From assembly GCA_033557835.1 (NCBI GenBank), contig JAWQRO010000201.1:1-49354 (forward strand): a stretch of 49,354 nucleotides of DNA. Direction: 5' to 3'. Below, in pieces: positions 9,875 through 20,300 of this stretch (position 1 is its first letter; every line of letters starts with the position of its first letter). The notes under the pieces are model-generated. The model did not search any database. It saw only the letters and a program-made list of their open reading frames with translations, and was not told the DNA's origin. Source of the stretch: Helochares maculicollis. Taxonomy: Eukaryota; Arthropoda; Insecta; Coleoptera; Hydrophilidae. Position numbers and translations under genes: made by a program.

Positions 9875-10265
9875 TTTAGCTGTGTAGACATATATTTACA
9901 GGTAATTTTTTTTTAAATCAGTAATTAAATCGAATTCACTTGGAAGACGTTGCTTTCAATTTGTATAGGTTATGTATTGACGTTTGGTATTAGGTTAAAT
10001 CTCCGCTCTGATTGGTGGATTAGCCTGAATTTGAACTCTGACGAATCAAGTGCCGATTAGGCAAAGCGGGAATTTTTGTTGATCATTTATTTGTTTAGGG
10101 CCACATTTGAATTTTTAGCATTTAAACTTCAATTTATCGTTATTAGTATACACTTGCTTGGTTTGTTCTTATAAATAATATTAATTTTACCGTTTGTACT
10201 AATTTGTTTCGACTGTGTATGTATGTTTTATTACTGAATAAATATATTTGTTCTCATATTTGCAG
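9875..10265. promoter_or_regulatory. Divergent promoter between RAP1-like gene and small gene
   Basis: An inverted CCAAT box (ctctgattggtgg) lies at 10007-10018. GCGGGAA at 10066-10072, which reads TTCCCGC on the minus strand, matches the E2F core. A polypyrimidine tract and tttgcag at 10258-10265 look like a splice acceptor serving the small gene downstream. All are motif-level inferences. Confidence 0.4.
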
Positions 10266-10269
10266 GTAA

Positions 10270-10323
10270 ATGGCATATAACAATGCAATTATTCAAAAGA
10301 AAGAACCGGACACAACAAGATGA
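10270..10323 (+). CDS. Short upstream ORF overlapping the next start codon
   Basis: The ATG at 10270 follows immediately after a likely acceptor (tttgcag|gtaa) and encodes 17 residues (MAYNNAIIQKKEPDTTR). It ends at a TGA that overlaps the next ATG as ATGA. It may be a regulatory uORF, the tail of a longer product entering from an upstream exon, or chance. Confidence 0.35.
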   Translation: MAYNNAIIQKKEPDTTR

Positions 10324-10508
10324 TTGTGGGTGTGAAGACTCGCAGGGGCAAAACTACTATCAATTACAACTATTTTCATACAACTGTAATCCCTTTCGAA
10401 GTTGTTAGACTACAAGAATTTAATCAAGAAAATGAAAAGATCAAGTGGGACACCACAGAACTTGCCGAAGTTAGAAAGAAAACTGAATACCTTATAGAGC
10501 TTAAATGA
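10320..10508 (+). CDS. Unrecognised 62-residue protein
   Basis: The ATG at 10320 is in ATGA overlap with the preceding mini-ORF. The product is basic at the N-terminus (VKTRRGKTTINYNYFHTT), then has a charged, probably helical half (EFNQENEKIKW and ELAEVRKKTEYLIELK). AATAAA follows at 10564-10569, 56 nt after the stop, so a polyadenylated transcript end fits. The upstream acceptor-like tttgcag at 10265 suggests this is the last exon of a spliced transcript divergent from the RAP1-like gene. There is no signal peptide or membrane segment, and I do not recognise the family. A third frame, opened by the ATG at 10283, encodes 41 residues and ends at a stop near 10406; it is less protein-like. Confidence 0.45.
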   Translation: MIVGVKTRRGKTTINYNYFHTTVIPFEVVRLQEFNQENEKIKWDTTELAEVRKKTEYLIELK

Positions 10509-10605
10509 AGTCATCTACTATATTACAAAGAACGGTAAAAATAGTTGAATAGCAAATTTGATGAATAAAAATGTTTGCCCTTGTTGTACGATAGTCGAAT
10601 ATATG

Positions 10606-10610
<5 letters not shown>

Positions 10611-10650
<40 letters not shown>

Positions 10651-10660
10651 TTAATTAATT
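10611..10660. repeat. (AT)n microsatellite with TTAA tail
   Basis: About 35 nt of AT dinucleotides, followed by three to four TTAA units. Confidence 0.95.
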
Positions 10661-11516
10661 ATTGTATTTTTATAGCATATTTTATTTGATTGATGTTAAT
10701 ATTATGAATTAAACACTATTTAGTAGCTATAGATGTTTATTTAGCTCTTAGTCTTTACGGTTTCGCTCCATTTTAACAAGAAGCATCATCAGAAGTGACG
10801 TTTTTATTTATTTTATGTATATATATATAAACGAACATCACACGAGTATCAGTGAGATTCAGAACTATCTGCGCCAGGGTAAAAAAAAGTTCGTAGTTAT
10901 TAACTTAATAGTTTGAATATTATTACACTTTACCTGACTAATAAGTAACGTGTACATTAAATACCTAATTTTATATTAACATTCGACTAAAAGTATACTT
11001 AATATATAGTTGTATGTATTTATGCCTTGAAACATTCACTCCAATACTCAAACAGGGCAAAAAATAGTGTGTTTAATCTTTTGTGCAAGTTATTTTTTCT
11101 TTGTAGGACCAAAGTGCAAGCTCAATTCAACAAAAAAACAATTTGTTTTGAATTAGCGAAAAACAGCTATGCTATTAGAAGCTCAAGTTGATGAACACTT
11201 GTTCATTAATTCTTGAAGCTGCAACTGTGAAGCAATATATCAATTACGATATCTGTAAAGCATGCATCAAATTGAAAAGTAGATTAGGTAAAACATTTTT
11301 ATTGTGTTGAAGAGAGTGAGAAAATATAAAAATAATAACTTTCAAGCAATAAATATAATAAGTTTTGGATTTCCAAGAACGAAACATTACAACCAATCAA
11401 ATAAATTCAATCGGTCATTACACATATTTAATAAAGAACATGGTCAAAGGCGATCGATTTAAATATATCTATGCAATAGTAATCAAAAAGTATAAAATCT
11501 GTTCCAATTAACTTAA
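10661..11516. other. AT-rich intergenic stretch
   Basis: No open frame or repeat structure was recognised. The part nearest 11516 is the 3' flank of the minus-strand serine protease homologue. Confidence 0.5.
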
Positions 11517-12703
11517 TTATATTTGAATACTGCGTTTGTTCAGCTCGCTTTTGATCCACTCCACAAACATGGGAACATTTACGTAAGCGGCTGGTACATC
11601 TTTCTCCCCACAGGAAATGCCCCAACTCACGATGCCCACTTGGACGCTGTTTTGCCCCTCGTAATCACAGACTAACGGTGATCCTCCATCCCCTATGCAT
11701 GCATCTTCGTTCGTGTTTCCTCCAGCACATATGAAAGACTCGTGTAGTTCGAAAAAGGGGCCCAAATCGGTCCTACGTAGGTTTCTTTCACAAGTGTTGC
11801 GATCCACCAACGGCAACATCGTTGCTAGTGTGTACTTAACACCTAAAAACAAGAGATTGATTTGTAAGTTGATCGATAAGTTGGAGAAGTTAGTTTACTT
11901 TCATCGACGTTTTCCCATCCTACGACATGGCATTGCTTTCCGGCTCGAATTTCGTAATCCGCTGGTGGCAAGCAAATAGGACTCACATAATTATCCATTT
12001 TCAATTCTTTGTCTAATACGATTAGAGCGGTGTCATTGTAGAGATCGTAAGGTATGTACTTGGTATGAATTATGATTTCCTTGGCCATGCTTTCTTGGTT
12101 TTCGGGTTGCAAATATTTTATGTCTTCTGTAGTCTTTAAACTGGTCAGAATTTTTACGCTTCCGGTCTCCAGTTTGTCGGATGTTGTGTTGGTGATTGTT
12201 TTCAAGCAATGAGTGGCCGTCAGGACGGCCTTAGGGTGGATTATGGACCCCCAGCATTTGAATTCGTACCCATTAGGGCTATTTAGGTAAATTCCAACGA
12301 GCCAAGGATATTCTCCTTTGCCGATGCTCCGAAAATTATTGGACAAAGTCCTGGTGACGATTGGTATCGAGTGGTTGCCGCAGATCGGCTTCTTGGTAGG
12401 CTGCGTTGGCAGGCCTGGATAGCGACAACATACTTCCGTCAACTCGCATTTTTCAACCAAAGGACTATCGTTCCTAGAGGAAGCACATTGTTAATATTGG
12501 TTCTTTCAAGAATGATCAAGGACTTACCTGTCGGACTGGACGAGGTCAACATTTGGGGTGTCATCGATAACCCCATTTTTGCACAAATGGCTCGGATAGC
12601 AAAAGCAGACATTTTGTGGTACTTTACATTTGCAATTGCGGATATCTTGCAGACGAACGGTCGCGAAGAGTGTTAACAAACACACTACGAGCAGTGTATT
12701 CAT
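11517..12703 (-). CDS. Secreted clip-type serine protease homologue (catalytic Ser replaced by Gly)
   Basis: Exons 12703-12528, 12473-11899 and 11842-11517 (GT-AG introns of 54 and 56 nt) give 358 residues. A signal peptide (NTLLVVCLLTLFATVRL) is followed by a Cys-dense clip-like region (CKC...VCFC...LC...KCELTEVCCR). After PICGNHSIPIV comes a chymotrypsin-fold domain. The His region is VLTATHC and the Asp region is YNDTALIVL. The Ser region reads CIGDGGSPLVC where active enzymes have GDSGGP, so the nucleophile is Gly and the protein should be catalytically inactive. The activation region is degenerate and lacks the usual R/K-IVGG. Such homologues act in insect immune cascades, notably as prophenoloxidase cofactors; that role is inferred from family. 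WGISCGEKDVPAAYVNV is the typical C-terminal block. Confidence 0.93.
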
Positions 12704-13140
12704 TGCGTAGATTAAGTGGAAACCGGTTTTGAAGACTCGCTAACGCGACTAAGATCCGAAATAAAATCGAATTAAACTTGCCGATAAACTTTTAAGACCT
12801 TGTTATCTGTGGTTTTTCCGGTTTTGCGGCTATACAACCCAAATTTCCTTTTACATCTGGCCCGACCGAAATTTCAAATTTAATACTATTTCAAGTAGAA
12901 TTTGTTTAACATTTTTATTTTTTATATAAAAAAAATGAGCAGGGTCGGTCAACTTTATCACATTCGCATTTATATGTTTTCGACATTTTTTGTATGTTTT
13001 ATCATGTATAGTAAGTTATTTCGATCATAAAAACAGTCAACGTCGAGGTTTTGACATATCTTCACGTTTTGAGGACCCCTAAATCAATTTTGACCACTTT
13101 TAAAATGTTTTCTGTGGGTATATGTTTATGTAAACACAAT
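12704..13140. other. 5' flank of the protease homologue
   Basis: No gene seen. It runs into the second copy of dispersed repeat family 1; the last 100 bp (tcgaggttttgacatatcttc onward) may already belong to that element. Confidence 0.4.
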
Positions 13141-13650
13141 AACGGTCAGACCGTCTGATGTGGAGCGACGAAATTTAGCATGCGACTATTATGGCCATAT
13201 AGCAGATCCGTATTAACTTTTAAGGCATGTAGGACCACCGGAAGTACCTGTTTACCTGCGCAGTTTTGAAATTTTTTCAAGTAAACTAGCCGTTAAAATA
13301 GTGTTATCAAATTGACATATTGTGCTTAGCTTAAATGCTACGAAAAGATGGTAGGCACCGAAAATGCTATTTTTAAAATTTTGAAAATTCCAATTTTAGA
13401 AAGTTAATAGCAAACATTGTAAAATTAGCTGTAGCAAGTAGTTCCGCATAAATTGGACCCCAATATCAGAAACTTCTAGTAAGGTATTGTACATAACCTA
13501 CAGTTACATTAAAATATATAAACTATAAAAATTTCTAATTCAATTTTTATTTATGCATCGTTAGTAGATTTTCGTTGTTTAATTATTTTTAAATATTTGC
13601 ACGTGCATATATTTGTACGGGAATGTTGAGTGCAAACACTCCAAGTTTCT
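13141..13650 (+). repeat. Dispersed repeat family 1, copy 2
   Basis: This matches the copy at the window start in the same orientation (ggtcagaccgtctga, gaaattt, gcatgtaggacca, ttttttcaagtaaactagc). It ends with the shared ggaatgttgagtg...acactcca block near 13620. The internal distance is about half that of copy 1, consistent with an internal deletion. Non-coding. Confidence 0.55.
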
Positions 13651-13879
13651 TCTTCGTCTGTTGCTTCGTGAGTAGTTTACATGGCAGTTGATAAAGATTG
13701 GGTAGGTAGTTGAAAGATGATTTTCTGTTCCAGATAAGGACTTCTTGCCAGAATAATTGATTAAGGACGTTTGCACTCCAAATCGGAATCTTACACTAAC
13801 CCGTAAAAACGAATTGAAAAATTCTTGATAGCTATAAAATTCAGAGAATCGGAACTAATTGCACACCTATATTCTTAAA

Positions 13880-14150
13880 AAAACAACAGCGCGCCAAGGC
13901 TTGAGGGAATCACAGCAGAAACAATTACAGTAATTCACATAAATGTTCTAGTTTCAATGCAACACATTTATAATCTTATTATAACAAACGGACACTTTCC
14001 CAAGGCTTTTAAATAATGGGTAATTATACCAATACACAAAGGTGGGGAAATAATAGTGCTAAATAATTACAGACCAATAATATTAATAAATAACTTTGCA
14101 AAGATAATGACAAAATTTCTAAGCACGAGACTCAATGCACTTTTTTCTTC
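13880..14150 (+). mobile_element. LINE reverse-transcriptase remnant
   Basis: Conceptual translation shows the start of a non-LTR reverse transcriptase. GITAETI is followed by IYNLIITNGHFPKAFK, a stop, then VIIPIHKGGE and LNNYRPIILINNFAKIM, ending with STRLNALF. This is the classic order of a G-x-F-P-x-x-W/F-K, PI-x-K, NYRPI, K, R-L pattern. At least one stop breaks it, and there is nothing beyond about 14150. Confidence 0.7.
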
Positions 14151-14471
14151 TTTCGTTTGGTTTTAGCTAAGCCGATTTCTCAGCTACTAAATTATTTGGA
14201 GTAATTCGTCTAGAAAAAAATCATGCCAATCATCAGTAGTACGGCGATTGTACTATTTGTGACTTCTCTATTATTTATTTATGGTGTTATTTTACGTGAC
14301 TTAAGCGTGCATTTGGGATGAAAATATACAGGTGCAGGAAGGATTTTACAAGTTTTATATATAAAAATAAATGTTTATTTTACAAATTAGCTTGAACCTT
14401 CTATTACATTTCGGGATAATTCCAACACAGTTCATGAGGGAGACTTAATAATATTAAATTAATATATTGTT

Positions 14472-15330
14472 AGACGCAAGAGAAGCGGTGGATGTTCTTC
14501 TGTCGTCGCAATAACATGAATTTGTACTATTAATTGTGATAGAAATTGACGGTAGTCCATCTTATTTAAGTAGCCATCGAATTTTAACGATAAAGAATGT
14601 CGACAATTAAGTTATTGTTTAGTTTGCGTTGTATGATGTAACCACCCTTCTGGCGGCGGTAATATAAAGCAATATTCTTTCGAGGTCACGTTCGATCTTC
14701 AGTTCAAAAAACAACGCGCTCGAATAAAATTGTACTTAAATGACTGTTTATGTTCTTTTTTCTGTCTTTATGTTATTAGGAAGGTTTGGGTTCGTGAAAT
14801 AAATTTTTCTCGTGATTATGACGGATCTAACGCTTTGTTTTGATTGTGATGCCGGTATTTTTATAGATATAAAGGTGACATTAGTTTGCGATGTATAATG
14901 CAATCGTCTTTCTTGCTGCGGAAAATAGTAATACAAAGCGATCTTATTTCGTCGTCACGTTCTGTTTTAAATGATTCGAAAAAACGCGGAGCTATAAAAT
15001 TTTGCTTCAATAGTTGTTTGTTCTTTTTCTGTTTCTCTTTGATAAGGACAGTTTTGCGTTCATAAAAAAAATTTATCTCGAGGTTTTGAAGGATCTAACG
15101 ACTTGTTTAATTGTGATGCTATTATGTTTACAGCAATAACGGTGCTGTTGTGTCTGCATAATATTCTTTAACCCAGCATCTTCTATCGGTACCATTTCAA
15201 TTATGCCAAGAGTCCCAAATTAGCCAAATTATCAACATTTTTATTTATACTTAGAAAATATCAGGTTGTGGTTACATTGGCGTTCTTAATATGTGTGTTA
15301 AATATTAGAAATTCTGCAACATCCTGTATA
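14472..15330 (+). repeat. Dispersed repeat family 2, copy A, with internal ~260 bp duplication
   Basis: The copy begins agacgcaagagaagcggt and ends tgcaacatcctgtata. It is present in reverse complement at 31661-32434, and as a short fragment at 41873-41935. Inside, a unit of roughly 260 bp beginning near 14620 (agtttgcgttgtatgatg) recurs near 14883 (agtttgcgatgtataatg). Parallel blocks include cacgttc, ttcgaaaaa, ctataaaattt and gatctaacg. The start of a third partial unit is at about 15130. There is no coding potential and no terminal inverted repeats. Confidence 0.75.
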
Positions 15331-15462
15331 TTTAGTCTATTTTTATTTTCTTTAAAGAATATTTTAAGGATAGATGTACCTATTTTTCTCCAGTAGAAGC
15401 TGTTCTCTGCTAATTTTAATAATTAATTGATCATTTACATCTTGAATGACTTTGCTTGTAAA

Positions 15463-15545
15463 GGAAAATGGAATACTTAGTAATAACCAATTTGCTGTCA
15501 GAGAAGGTAGGTCGGCGGGAACAGCGGGCACGACAACAAATGAAA
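15463..15545 (+). mobile_element. LINE reverse-transcriptase fragment
   Basis: The translation ENGILSNNQFAVREGRSAGT matches the L-x-x-x-Q-F-G-F-R-x-G-R-S-T motif of non-LTR reverse transcriptases. Only this scrap is recognisable. It may belong with the remnant at 13880-14150, separated by the insertion of repeat copy A. Confidence 0.55.
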
Positions 15546-16255
15546 CCTATATGAAACCCCTATTTCCACATGGAGAGGTTTTAGCAACATAAACCATTCA
15601 GGCTTAGGCGAAACCCTCTTCCATTTATTTGTATTATTATGCTATTTTACTATTGTATTAATGTAAATTATATGTAGATGATATTAAACAATAAACATAC
15701 AATAAAAGAATTACGATTAAATTTGCAGATCCTGTAATTAAAGTTCAAAATCTACAAAGAAACATTTAAAATATCAAAGTTGAAAACTCTAGGCTTCAGA
15801 ATGAATATCCAGAGACTATAGGGTCAAAGATACCAGGACATCATAGTTCACAATACAAAATAGCTACAGCAAATCGAAGGAAACGAAGAACAACCAAGAG
15901 CTTGCAAAACAACGCGGACTCACTAGCTTTAGAGAGAATGTTGCTTAATGTCGGGAGAGACGCAGAATTTGAGAATTGAGATGACAGCAATATAAGCACT
16001 AATTTATGGGAAAGAATAAGAGGCATCATTTTTATACAAATTCAATATTATTTTGAATGAAGAATTTTAATTGACATTTTTTACAAACGCTAAAACTACC
16101 AAATCATTTTATATATATATTTACAATATTTGAAGCGCGTCTTCACCTTATGTTTCGACTTGGAAGGGGGTCGTTCAGCGTACGCTTACATGTCACAAAC
16201 TAATTTCATAAGGCCCGTCAAAAATTTGCCAGTATCGCTAAATTAAATAGTGAAA
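15546..16255. other. Gene-free stretch upstream of the membrane-protein gene
   Basis: AT-rich with no credible ORF. The last ~120 bp (16135-16255), which become more GC-rich, are probably promoter and 5' UTR of the next gene. Confidence 0.4.
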
Positions 16256-16987
16256 ATGTTCGAAACCGATGATAAATTGAACAGTAGCAGTTCCCTGATC
16301 CGCATCGAAAACTTCATGAACGCCGAAGGAAACGACTCCATGGCGTCAGGCGACGTTTCGTTCGCCGAATCGCTGGAAAAGACCCGTACAAAGCAAACCG
16401 CCCACGTTCCCAAGCTACGGAAGCGCCACACGTCTTACAAACCGGAGCCTTTGGAGAGGGATACGAAGCCCCACGGCAAGATCAAACTGTCCGCGAAGAA
16501 GAGCGTAGACAAATGCATTTCGACCTTCGACGACGATTTCCTCCCCTCTGAATTTCTGACTAGCGGCCCTAACAGCACCAAGAACTCCAGCACTTGCCCG
16601 GTGGAAATGAAATTGGATTTCAGTCGCGTTCAAAAGTTCGTCGACGACAACGACTTCGTTTACCTGGCGGCCAAATCAACAGACAAAGGATCTTCAATCA
16701 AATTGAAATGCCCTTCGACCCATGAATTTAACCTGAAACTGTCGAAAGTAGGAAATTCTCCCGACCAACATCAGAAACAGAATGTGCTGACTTTGAGGAA
16801 GGTCTCGGATTTTCCGGAAACAATTCCGCTTACCTCCTTTTACAAAGAAGCCGCGCAAGAACGGGACAAAAACCTTAACAAATACTTAAAGTACCGCACC
16901 CTCATTATCTTCATCATGTTGACTCACCTTTTTTACATCATCTTCGTCATTTTGGTCTACAAATTGCGCATTTTTCCTATGTTTTAA
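16256..16987 (+). CDS. Unrecognised tail-anchored membrane protein
   Basis: A single exon of 243 residues from the ATG at 16256; the in-frame GTG two codons upstream is not a plausible start. Codon use is GC-rich relative to the surroundings, a good sign of coding function. The first ~210 residues are hydrophilic, rich in Ser, Lys, Asp and Glu, and look largely disordered. Basic patches include PKLRKRHTSYK and KIKLSAKKS. A single hydrophobic segment (TLIIFIMLTHLFYIIFVILV) sits at about 215-237, followed by only a few residues (YKLRIFPMF). That layout predicts a C-terminal tail anchor with the bulk in the cytosol or nucleoplasm. There is no signal peptide. I do not recognise the family. RMND1 follows on the same strand 360 bp downstream. 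Confidence 0.75.
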   Translation: MFETDDKLNSSSSLIRIENFMNAEGNDSMASGDVSFAESLEKTRTKQTAHVPKLRKRHTSYKPEPLERDTKPHGKIKLSAKKSVDKCISTFDDDFLPSEFLTSGPNSTKNSSTCPVEMKLDFSRVQKFVDDNDFVYLAAKSTDKGSSIKLKCPSTHEFNLKLSKVGNSPDQHQKQNVLTLRKVSDFPETIPLTSFYKEAAQERDKNLNKYLKYRTLIIFIMLTHLFYIIFVILVYKLRIFPMF

Positions 16988-17348
16988 GTCTCCGTTTTAC
17001 GTCCCATTTTAAGCTTTTTTTAGCGTTTCAAATTTGTTGTCTTTATTAAATAGAATCGAAATTGCAGTACATTTGTGTTTTCTTCGCCACGTTTGTAGCT
17101 ATAAAAACTAATACTGAAGCAACTTACTAGTCAGAATTTCAAAAAATACATTTTGTTCATTCAATTCAATCTGATATAGAAATGGCGAAATTTAACTAGA
17201 CGCTGGGTGCCTTATATGATCACGGTTGACCGAAAGTTTGCTGTTGAGGTTAAGACCTAACCCCAAAATTAAGACTCGAAAAGCCGAGCGGCTTAAATGT
17301 GGGTTATTTCGATTAATAAGTGTTGATTTATCGAGCGAGCGTTCCGAA

Positions 17349-20300
17349 ATGCCTTCTAGTATATTCGGGAGGCTTTTGAAAGGGCGAACCTTTGTAAGTG
17401 TTTTAAATTTTTCTGTATGTTCAGTACGTAGTCGAAGCACCGTAGGTGAAAAACCGAAATTGAGGAATGTTGCTGTTAGCTCTGGGATTGCAAGGCGTTT
17501 TTTAAGCGCTTCTCCTATAAAAGGGATACAGGAAAACATTTCCTCGCTGCAAATAAAGAAAAGGCCGACCAGGAAGAAACGGAGTCTTGAGGAGGACGAG
17601 CAGAGATCTCCAGGTATTATTTATAAATATATCATAGTTTTTTTAGGTTTCCAATCTGTTTATTTTAATATTCACATAATTAAAAATGTATTATAAAAAG
17701 CTTAAATAGGAATGTCAGTAATATTATACATGCGTTTGATAATCAGTCCAATTCGCATTCTTAATGCAACCAAACAGTGATCAAGACCTTCGTTATCATC
17801 AATTATTATTCTTAAGAAAATCGGTATTCACTCTTTAAAAGGTTACAAATTGTCATAATCATACTTAAAAGTGTTTGCAATATTGCATAATGTTATATAT
17901 TAGTATTGATTTTAGATTCAGAACCACTATACTTAAAAGCTGCAATTATACATACCGGCCGATACTAGTAAGACATGCATTTTTCACTTGGTGAAGAATT
18001 AGAATGTACCTCCCAAAATTAAATTTCCCATAAATCTAGTTGCTCAAGGAACTCCCCTCGTATAAATTGTATAGTACGCATTGAAACTAATAGAAAAATC
18101 ATTGGACCAAGATCTTAAGTAATATGATTAATAGTTATCATTATAGTAGGCACAAGCTTATCATTGCTAATAATAATATTACTTTTTGAAGCAGCTGCTG
18201 TCATTATTCATTCATATTTATTTGCTGTTTTATCCTAAACAAGTAAAATAATGTAAGCACACAAGAATTACCTGTATATTTAGTAAATGTCATTTAAAAA
18301 TATATAAAATGCTAAGAATGCTGTACCGAATATTATGTTGGGGTATGGCGTATCATTAAAACATTAGTATTTACACAATATTATTTTAGATTATAGAACA
18401 CTCAATAAACCAAAACTATACTCCCCTGAGTATCTTTACAAAGAGTACGAGGTCAACTCCATATACTATATGAAATTACTTACAAATACATAAAAATCAG
18501 ACGACATATTCATTAGGCAAAGAAATGCAATGCATTTCCCAAATCTAAAAACCAAAAAATACCACGTTTTACATACATAGGTAGCAGACCCTATTGAGTG
18601 AACTCCGAACAATTAAAATACAAAACTAGAAACTGACTTTTGTCAAAAAGCTTTAAAAACTATGTATCAACAAATAAATTGACATTGGAAACAATTCGAA
18701 TACTATTACAAGACTTAGAAATTGTTCCATTTCTTTTGCTGTTTGCAATTTTGTTCACTTAAAGCCGACTAAAATGACTTTTATTTTTTTGGTGAGTTAT
18801 TTTGGAGTATATAGTGTAGTAAAGCTTACAATACATACCATCAATTTGATCCCATATGGCACCAATTACAGCTCAAAAATTATTGTTTTGGCTGAGAATA
18901 TTTCATACATACACACCAGATCTTACCCATAGTAATTTCCATGTATAGAAGGCCACTTGAATTTTTTTTAGTGAAGTTGTTTTTATTTTCTTTTATTCCC
19001 TAAATCATGTTGGTATATGAATAGGAGTTCAAAATGATATGAGACTATCTATGAAATGAAGTCTTTAAGCACAAATCTTCCTACCTAATGACTGCTAACA
19101 TAAGAAAAAATGGTTGACAGCATCTCTAACAAAAAAAATAAAAGGCGCAAGTGTTACTATATTAGTGAATGTGAAGAATATAATCAAATTAATTTAAAAA
19201 TAATTAAATTCGCACAAGAGGCAAAAGTAGACTCGTATAGAAATATCTGTACATAAAAATGAAAATATAGGTATGAAGGTTTTCTGGCTTATTAGTTTTT
19301 AATATGAGCGAAAGTGTTTATCTAAAGATATCTGAATGCAAAGGTATTCAATATGTTAATTGATGTCTGACATCTGCATCATACGCTAATTGTGTCTCTG
19401 AAATAAGTACGATTTTAAAATCAACATTTTCTCCAAAAAGTAGCTAGACAGTGATGCACGGTTAGCAGTTATTAGTATTTGAGCTCTAGAAAATTTTCTC
19501 AGAATAGTTGATGGGTTATTGGTAAGTGTTGATGTAATTTTCTTGTTCTAAACAAGCTTTTCAGTATAAAGCTCATAACGTTTGCAGTCGACAACTAGTA
19601 CTTCCATACAAAGTAATTCAGAATTATCATGTTCAGAAATCAAGATCTAACATTTAATATTGTGATGACTTATTCAAGCAAAATCTTTAATTCCCGCGGG
19701 TGAAGCTGATTGCAATTGTTAGCAATTTGGATAAATGCGAGTTGCAATAGAAAATAAGTTTAAAAAAATATCTTCCTTGTTAGCTTTATGTATTGTGTTA
19801 TGCAATGAACTAAACTTATACTTGCTTCAACCACCCATTTTGTGTGTTCATTTGACGCAGAGACTATCAAACTTATTTCTTTTACCAGCCCCTTTGAAAA
19901 TCAATTATTTTTTAGCGCCCTCCATTTTTTTATACACTCCTAAAACTTAAAAACCACAATTTCATTACTTTAATTAATTTAGTTATAGTGTACTATATTA
20001 GTCAGTTCTGGTGTTTAAACTTACAAACTAGCAATTTTTACCAGTGAGAGCAATTAAAATGTAACATTATAATATTAGAGAATATATTTTAATCAAATTA
20101 AAAGATTCAATATAGATAGGTAATCCATTTTAGATTTAAAAATAATTTAATGAGACAGTCGTAAGTCGCTGCGTTCGGTAACTTGCAAACGATTTCTCTT
20201 TTTAGTAAGCAGTGTTGTCACAGCATTAAATCCACATTCACACAAATATGACGATGGAAATGCTAGCAAAAATCGTTGAACTATCGATTACAATCTAAGG

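Noticed and set aside
17226..17348. In-frame upstream extension of RMND1 exon 1
   Set aside because: Starts at TTG; the ATG at 17349 begins a plausible mitochondrial leader.
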